Origin: an uncultured Eubacteriales bacterium | GTDB lineage: Bacteria > Bacillota > Clostridia > Christensenellales > CAG-917 | NCBI GenBank assembly: GCA_900550855.1 | Contig: URTQ01000004.1 | Coordinates: forward strand, 1-26,849 | Direction of reading: 5' to 3' | Length of the DNA stretch: 26,849 nt | Part shown: positions 7,405-15,736 of the stretch, piece by piece | Layout of the letters: the number at the start of each line of letters is the position of its first letter | Position numbering within the stretch: the stretch's first letter is position 1 | The notes under the pieces: model-generated | The model's input: only the letters and a program-made list of their open reading frames with translations | Database searches by the model: none | What the model was told of the DNA's origin: nothing | Made by a program: the position numbers and the translations under genes

Positions 7405-7959
7405 TTGAAAAGATCTCTTGTTTATATGGCAAGAGCGGCTGTAATTGCCGCTTTGTACTTTGCCTTGTCCGTAGCATTCAGCGCAATAGCGTTCGGTCCG
7501 GTGCAATTCCGCATATCCGAAATTCTCGTACTGCTTCCGCTTATCTTCCCCGAAGCAATCCCGGGGCTTGCGATAGGTTGTTTTTTCACAAACTTTTTCT
7601 TCTCGCCGTTCGGTGTGTTCGATATGGTTTTAGGCACGCTCGCAACGCTTATCGGCGCGGTGGGAACGTATCTTTTGCGCCGCCGCCCCATACTTGCGAC
7701 GCTTCCGCCCATAATCGCAAATACATTGCTCGTTCCGTTGATATTCGTGCTTAACGACGCGTCCACAATCTACTATATCGCGATGTTCGAGATACTCGCC
7801 TCGCAAATCATAACTTGTATCGTTTTGGGATTGCCCTTCACGTTCGCGCTTAAAAAAGCGATGATTGCGGCGCATATCCCCCTTCCTCATTCCTCGAAGT
7901 ACGACACTGACCCTTACCGCCGCATATTGCCGAGCGAAACCGAGGACGACGAGGGCTGA
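7405..7959 (+). CDS. queT: QueT-family queuosine-precursor transporter (ECF S component)
   Basis: A 184-residue membrane protein with about five to six hydrophobic segments, matching the QueT family of energy-coupling-factor substrate-binding subunits that import queuosine precursors such as preQ1. Typical stretches are ALYFALSVAFSAIAFGPVQFRISEILVLLP near the N-terminus and GPVQFR/E with a following PEAIPGLAIGCFFTN. The start is TTG at 7405: it gives the full first membrane segment and a positive N-terminus (MKRS), and lies 4 nt after the GAGATG ribosome binding site; the next ATG (7426) would cut into the start. The preQ1-I aptamer directly upstream independently supports the substrate. The C-terminus is a charged cytoplasmic tail. 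A strong hairpin terminator follows. Confidence 0.93.
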   Translation: MKRSLVYMARAAVIAALYFALSVAFSAIAFGPVQFRISEILVLLPLIFPEAIPGLAIGCFFTNFFFSPFGVFDMVLGTLATLIGAVGTYLLRRRPILATLPPIIANTLLVPLIFVLNDASTIYYIAMFEILASQIITCIVLGLPFTFALKKAMIAAHIPLPHSSKYDTDPYRRILPSETEDDEG

Positions 7960-7992
7960 ATGTTTTGATATTAAATATTGCCAAGCATTATA

Positions 7993-8022
7993 AAAAGAGC
8001 CTTGCAAACGCGAGGCTCTTTT
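7993..8022 (+). terminator. Rho-independent terminator after queT (probably bidirectional)
   Basis: AAAAGAGCCT (7993-8002) pairs perfectly with AGGCTCTTTT (8013-8022), extendable by three inner pairs including one T-G, closing an AAAC loop. It lies between the convergent queT and GH13 genes. Confidence 0.85.
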
Positions 8023-8093
8023 CGTTTCGTTATTTTGTGCTTTTGATATTATAAACTCGTTTTGCAAACGGTTTATTTGGTTTTCAAGCGGTT

Positions 8094-9791
8094 TTATTTT
8101 GCAAGCGGCGTATAGAACACTTTGCCCGCGTAGGGTTTGAGAGTATCGCCGAACTGCTCGTCGTACACCGAAAGAATCTCAGTTGCGCCGCTCGGAATAT
8201 ACTTCTTGACGCGCGAGGCTTTGACGGGCTTTTTGCTGAGGTTGATTACGACGGTGAGTTTGCTCTTGCCGTCCTCTGCAATCTTGTCGTAGACGAAAAG
8301 TTGTCTATCGCTCGGCAAATACATCTTAAATTCGCCGTAAACCGCCGTGTCCTTGTACTCTTTGCGAAGCGCCATTGCCTTTTGATAGAAATACCAGATT
8401 GAATTTTCGTCCTGCATAGCCTTTTCGACGTTGACTTCGGGATAATTCGGATTGACGGTGTACCACGGCTCGACGGTCGAGAAGCCCGCGTTCTTAGTTC
8501 CGTTCCATTGCACAGGCGTGCGAGCGCAGTCGCGAGCGGCGGTGTGAGCGACTTTGAGAATGTGTTTGTCGCTGAAACCGAACTTTCTCATAAGGTCGCG
8601 CACGCAGAAGGTCGAAACGTCCTTGAATTGCGCCCACGGGTCGCTTCCTTTGGGATATTTGTCGAAATAAAGCGCGGTCATACCGATTTCCTGTCCTTGA
8701 TAAACAAAGTGCGTGCCAGAAAGGAACGTGTACGCCATACAAAGAGCCTTGCCGCTTTCAACTCTGTATTCCTCGCTGCCGTATCTCGAAATGATACGCG
8801 CGTGGTCGTGGTTTTCGAGGTAGTTTGCATTCCACGCTCTGTGGTAGAGTTTGGTTTGCCAGTCGTTGAACGTCTTTTTGAGTTTGGGAAGACTGAACGG
8901 CGTATGCACCCACTCGATGATTATGCAGTCCGCGTTCATATGTTGGAAAGAAATCATCATATCAAGTTCTTTCTTATTCTCGTTGACGTAGGTGAGCGCG
9001 GTTTTGGTGTTCATAAGCGGCGCTTCGCCAACTTGGAACGCGTCGTACTGCTCGATAACCTTGCGGTATTCCTGTAAATATTCGTGGATATGCGGACCGT
9101 TGTTGTAGTGTTCCATACCCCTCGAAGCAGGCATAAGCCAGTTGCCGTTGGGCAGACCTTCCACCTTGCTGATTTGAGTGATGACGTCCTCGCGGAATCC
9201 GTCCACGCCCATATCCAGCCAGAATCTCATAACGTCTTTGACAGCCTCTCTGACTTTGGGATTGTCGTGATTGAGGTCGGGCTGTTCTTTGGCGTAGAGG
9301 TGAAGATAGAACTCGCCTCTTTGCTCGTTGTATTCCCACGCAGACCCGGGGAACGTGGACATCCAGTTGTTCGGAACTTTCTTTCCGTCCTTGCCTCTGC
9401 CCTTGCGCCAAATGTAGAAGTCGGTGTACGGCTCGACTCTTGCGCAACTCTTTTTGAACCAGTCGTGTTGGTCGGACGTGTGGTTGATAACCAAGTCCAT
9501 AATCACGCGCATACCGAGTGCGTGCGCCTTTTCGAGCACTTGCTTAAACTCGTCGAGAGTGCCGTATTCGGGATTGATATTCTTGTAATCTGCGATGTCG
9601 TAGCCGTAGTCCGCTTGCGGCGAAACGTACAAGGGCGAGAACCAAATCGCGTCGCTTCCGAGGCTCTTTATGTATTCGAGTTTCGAAAGCACGCCTTTGA
9701 GGTCGCCTATTCCGTCGTTGTTACCGTCGCAAAAAGAGCGCGGCCAAATCTGATAAACGGACATCTCTTTGAACCATTTTCTTTCTTCCAT
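8094..9791 (-). CDS. GH13 alpha-glucosidase, oligo-1,6-glucosidase-like
   Basis: Hydrolyses the terminal alpha-glucosidic bonds of short malto- or isomalto-oligosaccharides in the cytosol; there is no signal peptide. The 565-residue protein has all four GH13 regions: DLVINH (99-104), GFREDVI (198-204, nucleophile Asp202), QVGEAP (253-258, acid/base Glu256) and ENHDHAR (326-332, transition-state Asp329). The residue after the nucleophile is Val, which in the GH13_31 oligo-1,6-glucosidase/isomaltase group goes with alpha-1,6 preference, whereas maltases have Ala or Thr; this specificity is an inference. Length is standard. The ATG at 9791 is chosen for its GGGTGA site 5 nt upstream. It lies only 17 nt behind a strong hairpin that follows gyrA, leaving no room for a promoter of its own. 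Confidence 0.94.
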   Translation of the reverse strand: MEERKWFKEMSVYQIWPRSFCDGNNDGIGDLKGVLSKLEYIKSLGSDAIWFSPLYVSPQADYGYDIADYKNINPEYGTLDEFKQVLEKAHALGMRVIMDLVINHTSDQHDWFKKSCARVEPYTDFYIWRKGRGKDGKKVPNNWMSTFPGSAWEYNEQRGEFYLHLYAKEQPDLNHDNPKVREAVKDVMRFWLDMGVDGFREDVITQISKVEGLPNGNWLMPASRGMEHYNNGPHIHEYLQEYRKVIEQYDAFQVGEAPLMNTKTALTYVNENKKELDMMISFQHMNADCIIIEWVHTPFSLPKLKKTFNDWQTKLYHRAWNANYLENHDHARIISRYGSEEYRVESGKALCMAYTFLSGTHFVYQGQEIGMTALYFDKYPKGSDPWAQFKDVSTFCVRDLMRKFGFSDKHILKVAHTAARDCARTPVQWNGTKNAGFSTVEPWYTVNPNYPEVNVEKAMQDENSIWYFYQKAMALRKEYKDTAVYGEFKMYLPSDRQLFVYDKIAEDGKSKLTVVINLSKKPVKASRVKKYIPSGATEILSVYDEQFGDTLKPYAGKVFYTPLAK

Positions 9792-9807
9792 AATTATCAC
9801 CCATTAA

Positions 9808-9838
9808 GCAAAAACGAGGGTTTAAGCCTCGTTTTTGC
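9808..9838 (-). terminator. 12-bp hairpin between gyrA and the GH13 gene (terminator or attenuator)
   Basis: GCAAAAACGAGG (9808-9819) and CCTCGTTTTTGC (9827-9838) form a perfect 12-bp stem with a 7-nt loop, 11 bp after the gyrA stop. On the minus strand the T5 run is inside the stem and the sequence after it is only weakly T-rich, so it may terminate partially. Confidence 0.65.
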
Positions 9839-9849
9839 AATTATAAACG

Positions 9850-12450
9850 TTAGTTTTCGCTGTTTTCGGTTGTTTCGGTCGATTCCGTCGATTCGGCGGA
9901 TTCTTGCGCTTGGACTTGTTCGTCTACGCCCTCTTCCCTAACGATAACGTTGCCGTCCTCGTCGTATTCGACTTCTTCTTCCTCGTCTTCGTGCGGCGTG
10001 AGTGCGATTGCCATAACTTTGAACTTGTCGTCTTTAAGTTTCATAATGCGCACGCCTTGCGTCGCTCTGCCTATCTTGCTGATTTCGTCGGCTTGAACTC
10101 TTATGATAACGCCGCTGTCGGTTATCATCATAACGTCGGTGTCGGCGGGGATTACTTTGAGGCTTACGAGAGTGCCGGTCTTGTCGTTGAACGTGCCTGC
10201 CTTGACGCCCTTGCCCGCTCTGTTTTGGATGGGGTAATCGTCAATGCTCGAACGCTTGCCGTAGCCGTTGGACGTGACGGTGAGGATTTCGTCGCCGGGG
10301 TGTACCACGTCGAACGCCACGAGGGTCGTATCGCCCGAAATGTTCATCGCCTTGACGCCCATTGCCGTTCTTCCGACGGGGCGCACGTCGTTCTCGTTGA
10401 AGTGGATGCTCATACCTTGGCTGGAAGCAACCAAAATCTCGTCGTTGCCGCTCGTGATAACCGCGCCGATAAGTTCGTCGTCGTCGTTGAACTTGATTGC
10501 TATCTTGCCGTTACGCTTGATTGAATCGTATTCTTCGAGGGGCGTCTTTTTGATAAGACCTTTCTTGGTTGCGAGCATAAGGAACTTGTCCGCTCTCTCT
10601 TCGGGCATTTGCAAGAACGCCTGAATCTTCTCGCCTTGTTCGAGTTGCAAGAGGTTTACCGCCGCTCTGCCGCGCGCGTTGCGAGTCGCTTCGGGAATCT
10701 CGTACGCTTTGAGCGTGAACACTTTGCCTCTGTTGGTGAAGAACATAATTCTCTCGTGCGTATTCGAGGTGAATATTCTTTCCACGAAGTCTTCGTCCTT
10801 CGCCTTGTGCGCCGTGATACCCATACCGCCTCTGTGTTGAGCCTTGTACTCGGAAACGGGCATACGTTTGATATAGCCGCCGTGAGTCATAGAGATTACG
10901 ACGTCCTCTTTTTCGATGAGGTCTTCGATGTCGATGTCGCCGTAGTCGTAGGTGAGTTCGCTCATTCTCGGCGTGTTGTATTGCGCCTTGATTTCGCTCA
11001 TTTCCTTGACGATGATGTTCTTTACTTCCTCGTCGCTGGAAAGAACCGTATTGAAGTAAGCGATTTGCTTGTCGAGGTCTTCGAGTTCTGCGTTGATTTT
11101 CTCGACTTCGAGACCCGTCAAGCGTTGCAAACGCATATCGAGGATTGCCGCCGCCTGCTTGTCGCTAAGCCCGTAGTTCTCGATAAGTTTTGCGATAGCG
11201 TCTTGTCTGTCGCGCGATTTCTTCAAAAGTTCGACGATAGCGTCGATATTTTCGAGCGCGATGTGCAAACCGAGCAAAATATGTTGTCTTTCTTGCGCTT
11301 TTTCGAGGTCGAAACGCGTTCTGCGCACGATTACGTCCTTTTGGTGAGCGACGTAGCATTCCAACATCTCTTTGAGGTTGAGAACGCGAGGTACGCCGTC
11401 TACGAGCGCGAGCATAATCATACTGAACGTCGTTTGCATCTGCGTTTGCTTGTAGAGTTGGTTGAGAAGCACTTGCGCGTTGACGTCCTTTTTGAGTTCA
11501 ATGACGATACGCATACCGTGTCTGTCCGTTTCTTCTCTCAAATCGCTGATGCCTTCGAGGCGTTTGTCTTTAACTTGGTCGGCGATGTTTTCGATGAGTT
11601 TCGCTTTGTTGACTTGGTAAGGAATCTCGGTCACGACGATACGGCTCTTGCCGTTTGCCATTTCTTCGATTTCCGCCTTTGCGCGAAGCACGCACGCACC
11701 TCTACCAGTGCGATACGCTTGCTTGATGGAATGTCTGCCCAAAACGAGCGCGCCCGTCGGGAAGTCCGGCGCGGGAATGTATTCCATAAGGTCGTCGACG
11801 GTGGCTTCGGGGTTGTGCAAGAGCGCGATAGAAGCGTCTATAACCTCGCCGAGATTGTGAGGGGGAATGGACGTCGCCATACCGACCGCGATACCGTCCG
11901 AGCCGTTTACGAGCAAGTTGGGGAATCTTGACGGCAACACGACGGGTTGTTCGCGCGTGTCGTCGAAGTTGGGATAGAAGTCAACCGTCTTTTTGTCGAT
12001 GTCGCGGATCATTTCGAGCGCGATTTTGGAAAGACGAGCCTCGGTATAACGATATGCCGCCGGCGGATCGCCGTCTATCGAACCGAAGTTGCCGTGGCCG
12101 TCTACGAGCGGACAGCGAATGGAAAAGTCTTGCGCCAAACGCACCATTGCGTCGTATACGGAACTGTCGCCGTGAGGATGGTATTTGCCGAGCACTTCGC
12201 CAACGACCATAGCGCACTTACGATAGGGCTTGTCGGGGGTCAGACCGAGTTCGCTCATAGCGTAAAGAATACGTCTGTGAACGGGTTTCAAACCGTCTCT
12301 TACGTCGGGGATTGCACGGGATACGTTGACCGCCATCGCGTATGCGATAAAGGATTTTTTAAGTTCGCCGTTTATTTCCACGTCCTTGACGGTCGAGTTG
12401 GCTATATGTTGAATATATTCGTTGTTTTTATCGTCTCTTATGTTCGCCAT
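9850..12450 (-). CDS. gyrA: DNA gyrase subunit A
   Basis: With GyrB forms the A2B2 type II topoisomerase that introduces negative supercoils; this subunit breaks and rejoins DNA. The 866-residue protein begins with the winged-helix breakage domain. The catalytic Tyr135 lies in AAYRYTEARL (131-140), equivalent to E. coli Tyr122. The quinolone-determining region HPHGDSSVYD (91-100) has Ser and Asp at the positions of E. coli Ser83 and Asp87, the wild-type sensitive pattern. A GyrA-box-like QHRGGMG opens the C-terminal pinwheel. The last 50 residues are acidic then Ser/Thr/Glu-rich low complexity. GGAGG lies 5 nt before the ATG, and only 10 bp separate it from gyrB, so the two form an operon. 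Confidence 0.98.
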   Translation of the reverse strand: MANIRDDKNNEYIQHIANSTVKDVEINGELKKSFIAYAMAVNVSRAIPDVRDGLKPVHRRILYAMSELGLTPDKPYRKCAMVVGEVLGKYHPHGDSSVYDAMVRLAQDFSIRCPLVDGHGNFGSIDGDPPAAYRYTEARLSKIALEMIRDIDKKTVDFYPNFDDTREQPVVLPSRFPNLLVNGSDGIAVGMATSIPPHNLGEVIDASIALLHNPEATVDDLMEYIPAPDFPTGALVLGRHSIKQAYRTGRGACVLRAKAEIEEMANGKSRIVVTEIPYQVNKAKLIENIADQVKDKRLEGISDLREETDRHGMRIVIELKKDVNAQVLLNQLYKQTQMQTTFSMIMLALVDGVPRVLNLKEMLECYVAHQKDVIVRRTRFDLEKAQERQHILLGLHIALENIDAIVELLKKSRDRQDAIAKLIENYGLSDKQAAAILDMRLQRLTGLEVEKINAELEDLDKQIAYFNTVLSSDEEVKNIIVKEMSEIKAQYNTPRMSELTYDYGDIDIEDLIEKEDVVISMTHGGYIKRMPVSEYKAQHRGGMGITAHKAKDEDFVERIFTSNTHERIMFFTNRGKVFTLKAYEIPEATRNARGRAAVNLLQLEQGEKIQAFLQMPEERADKFLMLATKKGLIKKTPLEEYDSIKRNGKIAIKFNDDDELIGAVITSGNDEILVASSQGMSIHFNENDVRPVGRTAMGVKAMNISGDTTLVAFDVVHPGDEILTVTSNGYGKRSSIDDYPIQNRAGKGVKAGTFNDKTGTLVSLKVIPADTDVMMITDSGVIIRVQADEISKIGRATQGVRIMKLKDDKFKVMAIALTPHEDEEEEVEYDEDGNVIVREEGVDEQVQAQESAESTESTETTENSEN

Positions 12451-12460
12451 AACTGCCTCC

Positions 12461-14371
12461 TTATACGTCGAGATCCGTCACGAGTTTCGCGTTCTGCTCG
12501 ATAAATTCGCGGCGAAGTTCGGGTTGCTCGCCCATAAGTATGGAAAAGAGTCTGTCTGCCTCGATCGCGTCGTCCATCGTAACTTTCAAAAGCGTGCGTT
12601 TTTGCGGATCCATTGTGGTTTCCCAAAGTTGTTCGGGGTTCATTTCGCCAAGACCTTTGTAGCGTTGAAGTTCACCGCTCTTTCTGCCGAACTCGTTGTA
12701 ATACGCTTCGAGGCTCTCGTCGTCGTAGAAGTATTGCTCTTGCTTGCCCTTTGTAATCTTGTAAAGGGGCGGCAACGCGATAAAGACGTGACCGTTTTCG
12801 ATGAGCGGACGCATAAAGCGGAACAGGAACGTGAGCATCAATATACGAATGTGGCTGCCGTCCACATCGGCGTCGGTCATACAAATGATACGATTGTAGC
12901 GAAGTTTGCTCTCGTCGTACTCTGCGTTGATACCGCAACCGAACGCGGTTATCATCGCCTTGATTTCCTCGTTTTCGAGAACTCTGTGCAACGCGGCTTT
13001 TTCGACGTTGAGAATCTTACCTCTCAAAGGAAGAATGGCTTGGAAACGTCTGTCACGACCTTGCTTTGCGCTTCCGCCTGCCGAATCGCCCTCGACGAGA
13101 TAGATTTCACAGTTTTTGGGGTCTTTGTCGGTGCAGTCGGCAAGTTTGCCGGGAAGCGTTGTGCTTTCGAGCGCGCTCTTTCTTCTCGCGCTCTCGCGCG
13201 CCATACGCGCCGCCTCTCTCGCTCTTTGCGCCGTAATGGTTTTAAGCACGAGTTCCTTTGCTTCTCTGGGATGTTCTTCGAGATACGTTCCGAAACCTTC
13301 CGTAACGCCCTTTGCCACCGCTTGACGCATACTGCTGTTGCCGAGTTTGGTTTTTGTCTGTCCTTCGAATTGCGGTTCTGCGAGTTTGACCGAAATAACT
13401 GCCGTAAGACCTTCTCTGACGTCCTCACCGCTCAATTTTTCGCTGCCTTTGAGGATTCCCGACTTAGAGCCGTAATCGTTGATAATCTTCGTCAGCGAGG
13501 CTTTGAAGCCGTCAAGGTGCGTGCCGCCTTCTTCGGTGTTGATGTTGTTTGCAAACGCCAAAATCGTGTCCGAATAACTGTCGTTGTACTGCATTGCGAC
13601 TTCGATTTCGCTGTCGACATACTTTTCGTCAAAGTAAATGACTTCGGGGAAGATGGTTTCTTTGGTCTTGTTCATTTCCTCAACGAAAGACACTATACCG
13701 CCGTCGTAGCGGAACACCTCTCTGCGTTCGGGTTGAACGCGTTGATCCGCAAGTTCGATGGTGAGTCCTTTGTTGAGGTAGGCAAGTTCGCGAAGACGAG
13801 TCTTCATCGTGTCGTAGTTAAATTCGAGCGTTTCGAAGATTTCCGCGTCGGGATAGAAGGTTATCGTCGTGCCGGTGTCCGTCGCGTCGCCAACGACCGC
13901 CAAAGGTCTTTCGGCAATACCGCGATTGAAACGAATACGGTAAAGTTTGCCGTTTTGTCTGACCTCTGCAACCAGCCATTCGCTGAGCGCGTTGACGCAG
14001 GATACGCCCACGCCGTGCAGACCGCCCGAAATTTTGTAGCCGCCGCTGCCGAATTTTCCGCCCGCGTGAAGTTTGGTCAAAACGACCTCGACTGCGGATT
14101 TGCCTTCTTTTTCGATAATGCCGGTAGGAATGCCTCTGCCGTTGTCCGTAACGCGAATCGCGCCGTCCGAGAGAATTTCCACGACGATATGCGTGCAGTA
14201 GCCTGCGAGCGCTTCGTCGATTGAGTTGTCAACGACTTCCGTCACGAGATGGTGCAAACCTCTCACGTCCGTCGAACCGATATACATACCGGGACGTTTT
14301 CTGACAGGGTCGAGTCCTTCGAGAACCTGAATGTCGCCGGCGTCGTAACTGTGTTTGACTTCTTCTGCCAT
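12461..14371 (-). CDS. gyrB: DNA gyrase subunit B
   Basis: ATPase subunit of gyrase. The 636-residue length is typical for Firmicutes and shorter than the Proteobacterial form. Domains in order: GHKL ATPase (VLEGLDPVRKRPGMYIGST at 16-34, EVVDNSIDEALAGY at 45-58 with the Mg-binding Asn49, then GRGIPTG), transducer domain, and Toprim domain (EGDSAGGSAKQGRDRRFQA and DADVDGSHIR), ending with the conserved GEMNPEQLWETTMDP segment. The ATG at 14371 has GGAGG 4 nt upstream. A sigma-A promoter about 60 nt before it, with an AT-only hairpin in the leader, drives the gyrB-gyrA operon. It is transcribed away from the origin spacer. A GyrB rather than ParE assignment rests on the gyrA partner and the GyrA box there. 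Confidence 0.97.
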   Translation of the reverse strand: MAEEVKHSYDAGDIQVLEGLDPVRKRPGMYIGSTDVRGLHHLVTEVVDNSIDEALAGYCTHIVVEILSDGAIRVTDNGRGIPTGIIEKEGKSAVEVVLTKLHAGGKFGSGGYKISGGLHGVGVSCVNALSEWLVAEVRQNGKLYRIRFNRGIAERPLAVVGDATDTGTTITFYPDAEIFETLEFNYDTMKTRLRELAYLNKGLTIELADQRVQPERREVFRYDGGIVSFVEEMNKTKETIFPEVIYFDEKYVDSEIEVAMQYNDSYSDTILAFANNINTEEGGTHLDGFKASLTKIINDYGSKSGILKGSEKLSGEDVREGLTAVISVKLAEPQFEGQTKTKLGNSSMRQAVAKGVTEGFGTYLEEHPREAKELVLKTITAQRAREAARMARESARRKSALESTTLPGKLADCTDKDPKNCEIYLVEGDSAGGSAKQGRDRRFQAILPLRGKILNVEKAALHRVLENEEIKAMITAFGCGINAEYDESKLRYNRIICMTDADVDGSHIRILMLTFLFRFMRPLIENGHVFIALPPLYKITKGKQEQYFYDDESLEAYYNEFGRKSGELQRYKGLGEMNPEQLWETTMDPQKRTLLKVTMDDAIEADRLFSILMGEQPELRREFIEQNAKLVTDLDV

Positions 14372-14409
14372 TTTTCCTCCTACATAAAAATATATTTTAG
14401 TAAGTAATA

Positions 14410-14431
14410 TATTATTATTTCAATAATAATA
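14410..14431. repeat. AT-only inverted repeat in the gyrB leader
   Basis: TATTATTATT (14410-14419) and AATAATAATA (14422-14431) are perfect 10-bp inverted repeats with a 2-nt centre, inside the predicted 5' leader of gyrB. It could be an operator-like or supercoiling-sensitive element; being pure A/T it would be a weak RNA hairpin. Confidence 0.6.
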
Positions 14432-14440
14432 AGTGAAAAT

Positions 14441-14482
14441 ATTATAACAAGTTATAAACAAAATATCAAGGGTTTTTGTCAA
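14441..14482 (-). promoter_or_regulatory. Sigma-A promoter(s) of gyrB-gyrA
   Basis: Minus strand TTGATA (14469-14464), 17-nt spacer, perfect TATAAT (14446-14441). A second overlapping possibility upstream is TTGACA (14482-14477), 18 nt, TTTATA (14458-14453). The leader from the first is about 60 nt. Confidence 0.75.
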
Positions 14483-14597
14483 AATTTTGCGACAAAGGGT
14501 CTAAAACGCGCCTTTTTCGACTCTCGTGCGTTTATCGAGCAACCATGCGCCGCACGACATATTCGCGATTTTACGCGGTTTGACGACTTTATATCGC

Positions 14598-14626
14598 TTG
14601 CCCTCGCGGCGTTTTTGCTTTACTAT
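14598..14626 (+). promoter_or_regulatory. Promoter directly abutting the trhA start codon
   Basis: TTGCCC (14598-14603), 17-nt spacer, TACTAT (14621-14626). The ATG at 14634 is 7 nt past the -10, where transcription should begin, and no ribosome binding site is present. Confidence 0.45.
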
Positions 14627-14633
14627 ATGGAAT

Positions 14634-15332
14634 ATGAACGTAAAAGAATCTTTGAAAACACCGTCCAACACCGACGAACTCAAACAAATCTACAAAGACA
14701 ACGGGCTCGTATACTACACGCCCAAAGAGGAACTTTTCAATTCCGCTTCCCACGCGCTCGGCGCGGCGGCGGCACTCGTCTTTATGATTTTTATGCTGCT
14801 TAAAGCCACTACGCCCGCGGCATACGCTTCTGCGGCGCTGTCCTGCCTTCTGATTGCAATCGAGTTCAGCGTGTCGGCAATCTATCACGGCGTGTCGGAT
14901 ATGCGCAAAAAACTGATGTGGCGCACCCTCGACTTTCCCGCCGTCAATCTAAACGTCATTGCGTGCGCGACGGCAACCTGCCTTTTGTACGACAACGTAT
15001 ACGGCTACGTCGCGTTCGGCGTGTCCTTTGCAATCGCAATAATAATCTTCGCGCTGTGCCTTTATCGCTTCGATATATTCCGCAAAGTGTCCGTCGCCTC
15101 GACCTTCGTTATAGGGGGATTGATGTTTGCGGCGTTCTTCACGGCGTATTTCTCACCCAAAGGCATTTCGGCGGCAACGAGTTTCGTCTATCTCGCAGGG
15201 CTCGTGTCTTGCCTGCTCGGCGCGGCGGTGTTCGGCGTGCATAAACGCTACGTCCATTGCTTATTCCACGTTTTCGTACTCGTAGGTCCTATACTGTTCC
15301 TCGTTGCAACCTATATGCAAATAATCGCGTAA
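14634..15332 (+). CDS. trhA: Hemolysin III / TrhA family seven-helix membrane protein
   Basis: A 232-residue protein with seven predicted membrane helices of the HlyIII/PAQR-like (CREST) superfamily of putative metal-dependent membrane hydrolases; bacterial members have been linked to membrane-fluidity homeostasis rather than haemolysis. The conserved polar residues are in place: EELFNSASHALGA (32-44) with Ser and His, SAIYHG after helix 2, RTLD before helix 3, and HCLFHVFVLVG in the last helix with the His-x3-His pair. The ATG at 14634 is chosen because the family N-terminus fits and the -10 box lies just upstream; an in-frame ATG at 14526 lacks a ribosome binding site and would precede the promoter. 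It is divergent from gyrB and ends in a hairpin terminator. Confidence 0.9.
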   Translation: MNVKESLKTPSNTDELKQIYKDNGLVYYTPKEELFNSASHALGAAAALVFMIFMLLKATTPAAYASAALSCLLIAIEFSVSAIYHGVSDMRKKLMWRTLDFPAVNLNVIACATATCLLYDNVYGYVAFGVSFAIAIIIFALCLYRFDIFRKVSVASTFVIGGLMFAAFFTAYFSPKGISAATSFVYLAGLVSCLLGAAVFGVHKRYVHCLFHVFVLVGPILFLVATYMQIIA

Positions 15333-15337
15333 AACAA

Positions 15338-15385
15338 AACGCTTCGCAAATGCGGCGCACTGCCGAACGGCGAAGCGTTATTTTT
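15338..15385 (+). terminator. Terminator after trhA
   Basis: AACGCTTCGC (15338-15347) pairs with GCGAAGCGTT (15370-15379), with a smaller CGGC/GCCG helix inside, followed by ATTTTT. It begins 5 bp after the trhA stop. Confidence 0.85.
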
Positions 15386-15460
15386 ACACATACGGTATAC
15401 TTGTAAACCGTTTTACAGCAAATTTTTCTATCAGTTGTTTTTAATGACGTCGAATTTCGA

Positions 15461-15469
15461 TGTGGATAT
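15461..15469 (-). promoter_or_regulatory. Near-consensus DnaA box
   Basis: TGTGGATAT on the plus strand, i.e. ATATCCACA on minus, one mismatch to TTATCCACA. A weaker TGTGGAAAC follows at 15478-15486. Confidence 0.5.
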
Positions 15470-15487
15470 GTTTATATGTGGAAACTT

Positions 15488-15503
15488 TGTTTGACGTGAA
15501 ACA
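15488..15503. promoter_or_regulatory. parS-like site 1 (one central mismatch)
   Basis: TGTTTGACGTGAAACA matches the Bacillus-type parS consensus TGTTNCACGTGAAACA at all positions but one (G for C). It is directly followed by the CCACTAAACAGTGG hairpin motif. Confidence 0.6.
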
Positions 15504-15517
15504 CCACTAAACAGTGG
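15504..15517. repeat. Repeated origin motif, copy 1 (inverted, with dyad)
   Basis: CCACTAAACAGTGG: five-base arms closing AAAC. Its first 12 bases are the reverse complement of the motif ACTGTTTAGTGG at 16652-16663. It touches parS-like site 1. Confidence 0.6.
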
Positions 15518-15568
15518 CATTTTCGGGTGTAATACGATTGCACGAACGCACGAAAAGCGTATTTCGTC

Positions 15569-15639
15569 GCAAAGTATCGCCACACATCGCCGAAACCTGA
15601 TACCATACTTTGCAAAACGCATTGTCACGCATCGCCGAA
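15569..15639. repeat. Short inverted and direct repeats in the origin spacer
   Basis: GCAAAGTAT (15569-15577) is inverted as ATACTTTGC (15605-15613). CACACATCGCCGAA (15581-15594) recurs with one change as CACGCATCGCCGAA (15626-15639). Function unknown. Confidence 0.6.
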
Positions 15640-15727
15640 TCGCGACACGCACGCCGCCCAAACAAACAACCACATCGTTTTTTCCGCACCGTATAACCGC
15701 ACTTGCGCTCACCGCACCCACAATCGA

Positions 15728-15736
15728 ATATCCACA
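15728..15736 (+). promoter_or_regulatory. Near-consensus DnaA box
   Basis: ATATCCACA, one mismatch to TTATCCACA, the same variant as the reverse-strand box at 15461-15469. Confidence 0.5.

Noticed and set aside
12422..14224. 600-codon plus-strand frame opposite gyrB
   Set aside because: Antisense shadow caused by codon bias; gyrB is unambiguous on the other strand.
14501..14683. 60-codon minus-strand frame between gyrB and trhA
   Set aside because: The codon use looks plausible in its second half, but there is no ribosome binding site, and it overlaps the trhA promoter and start.
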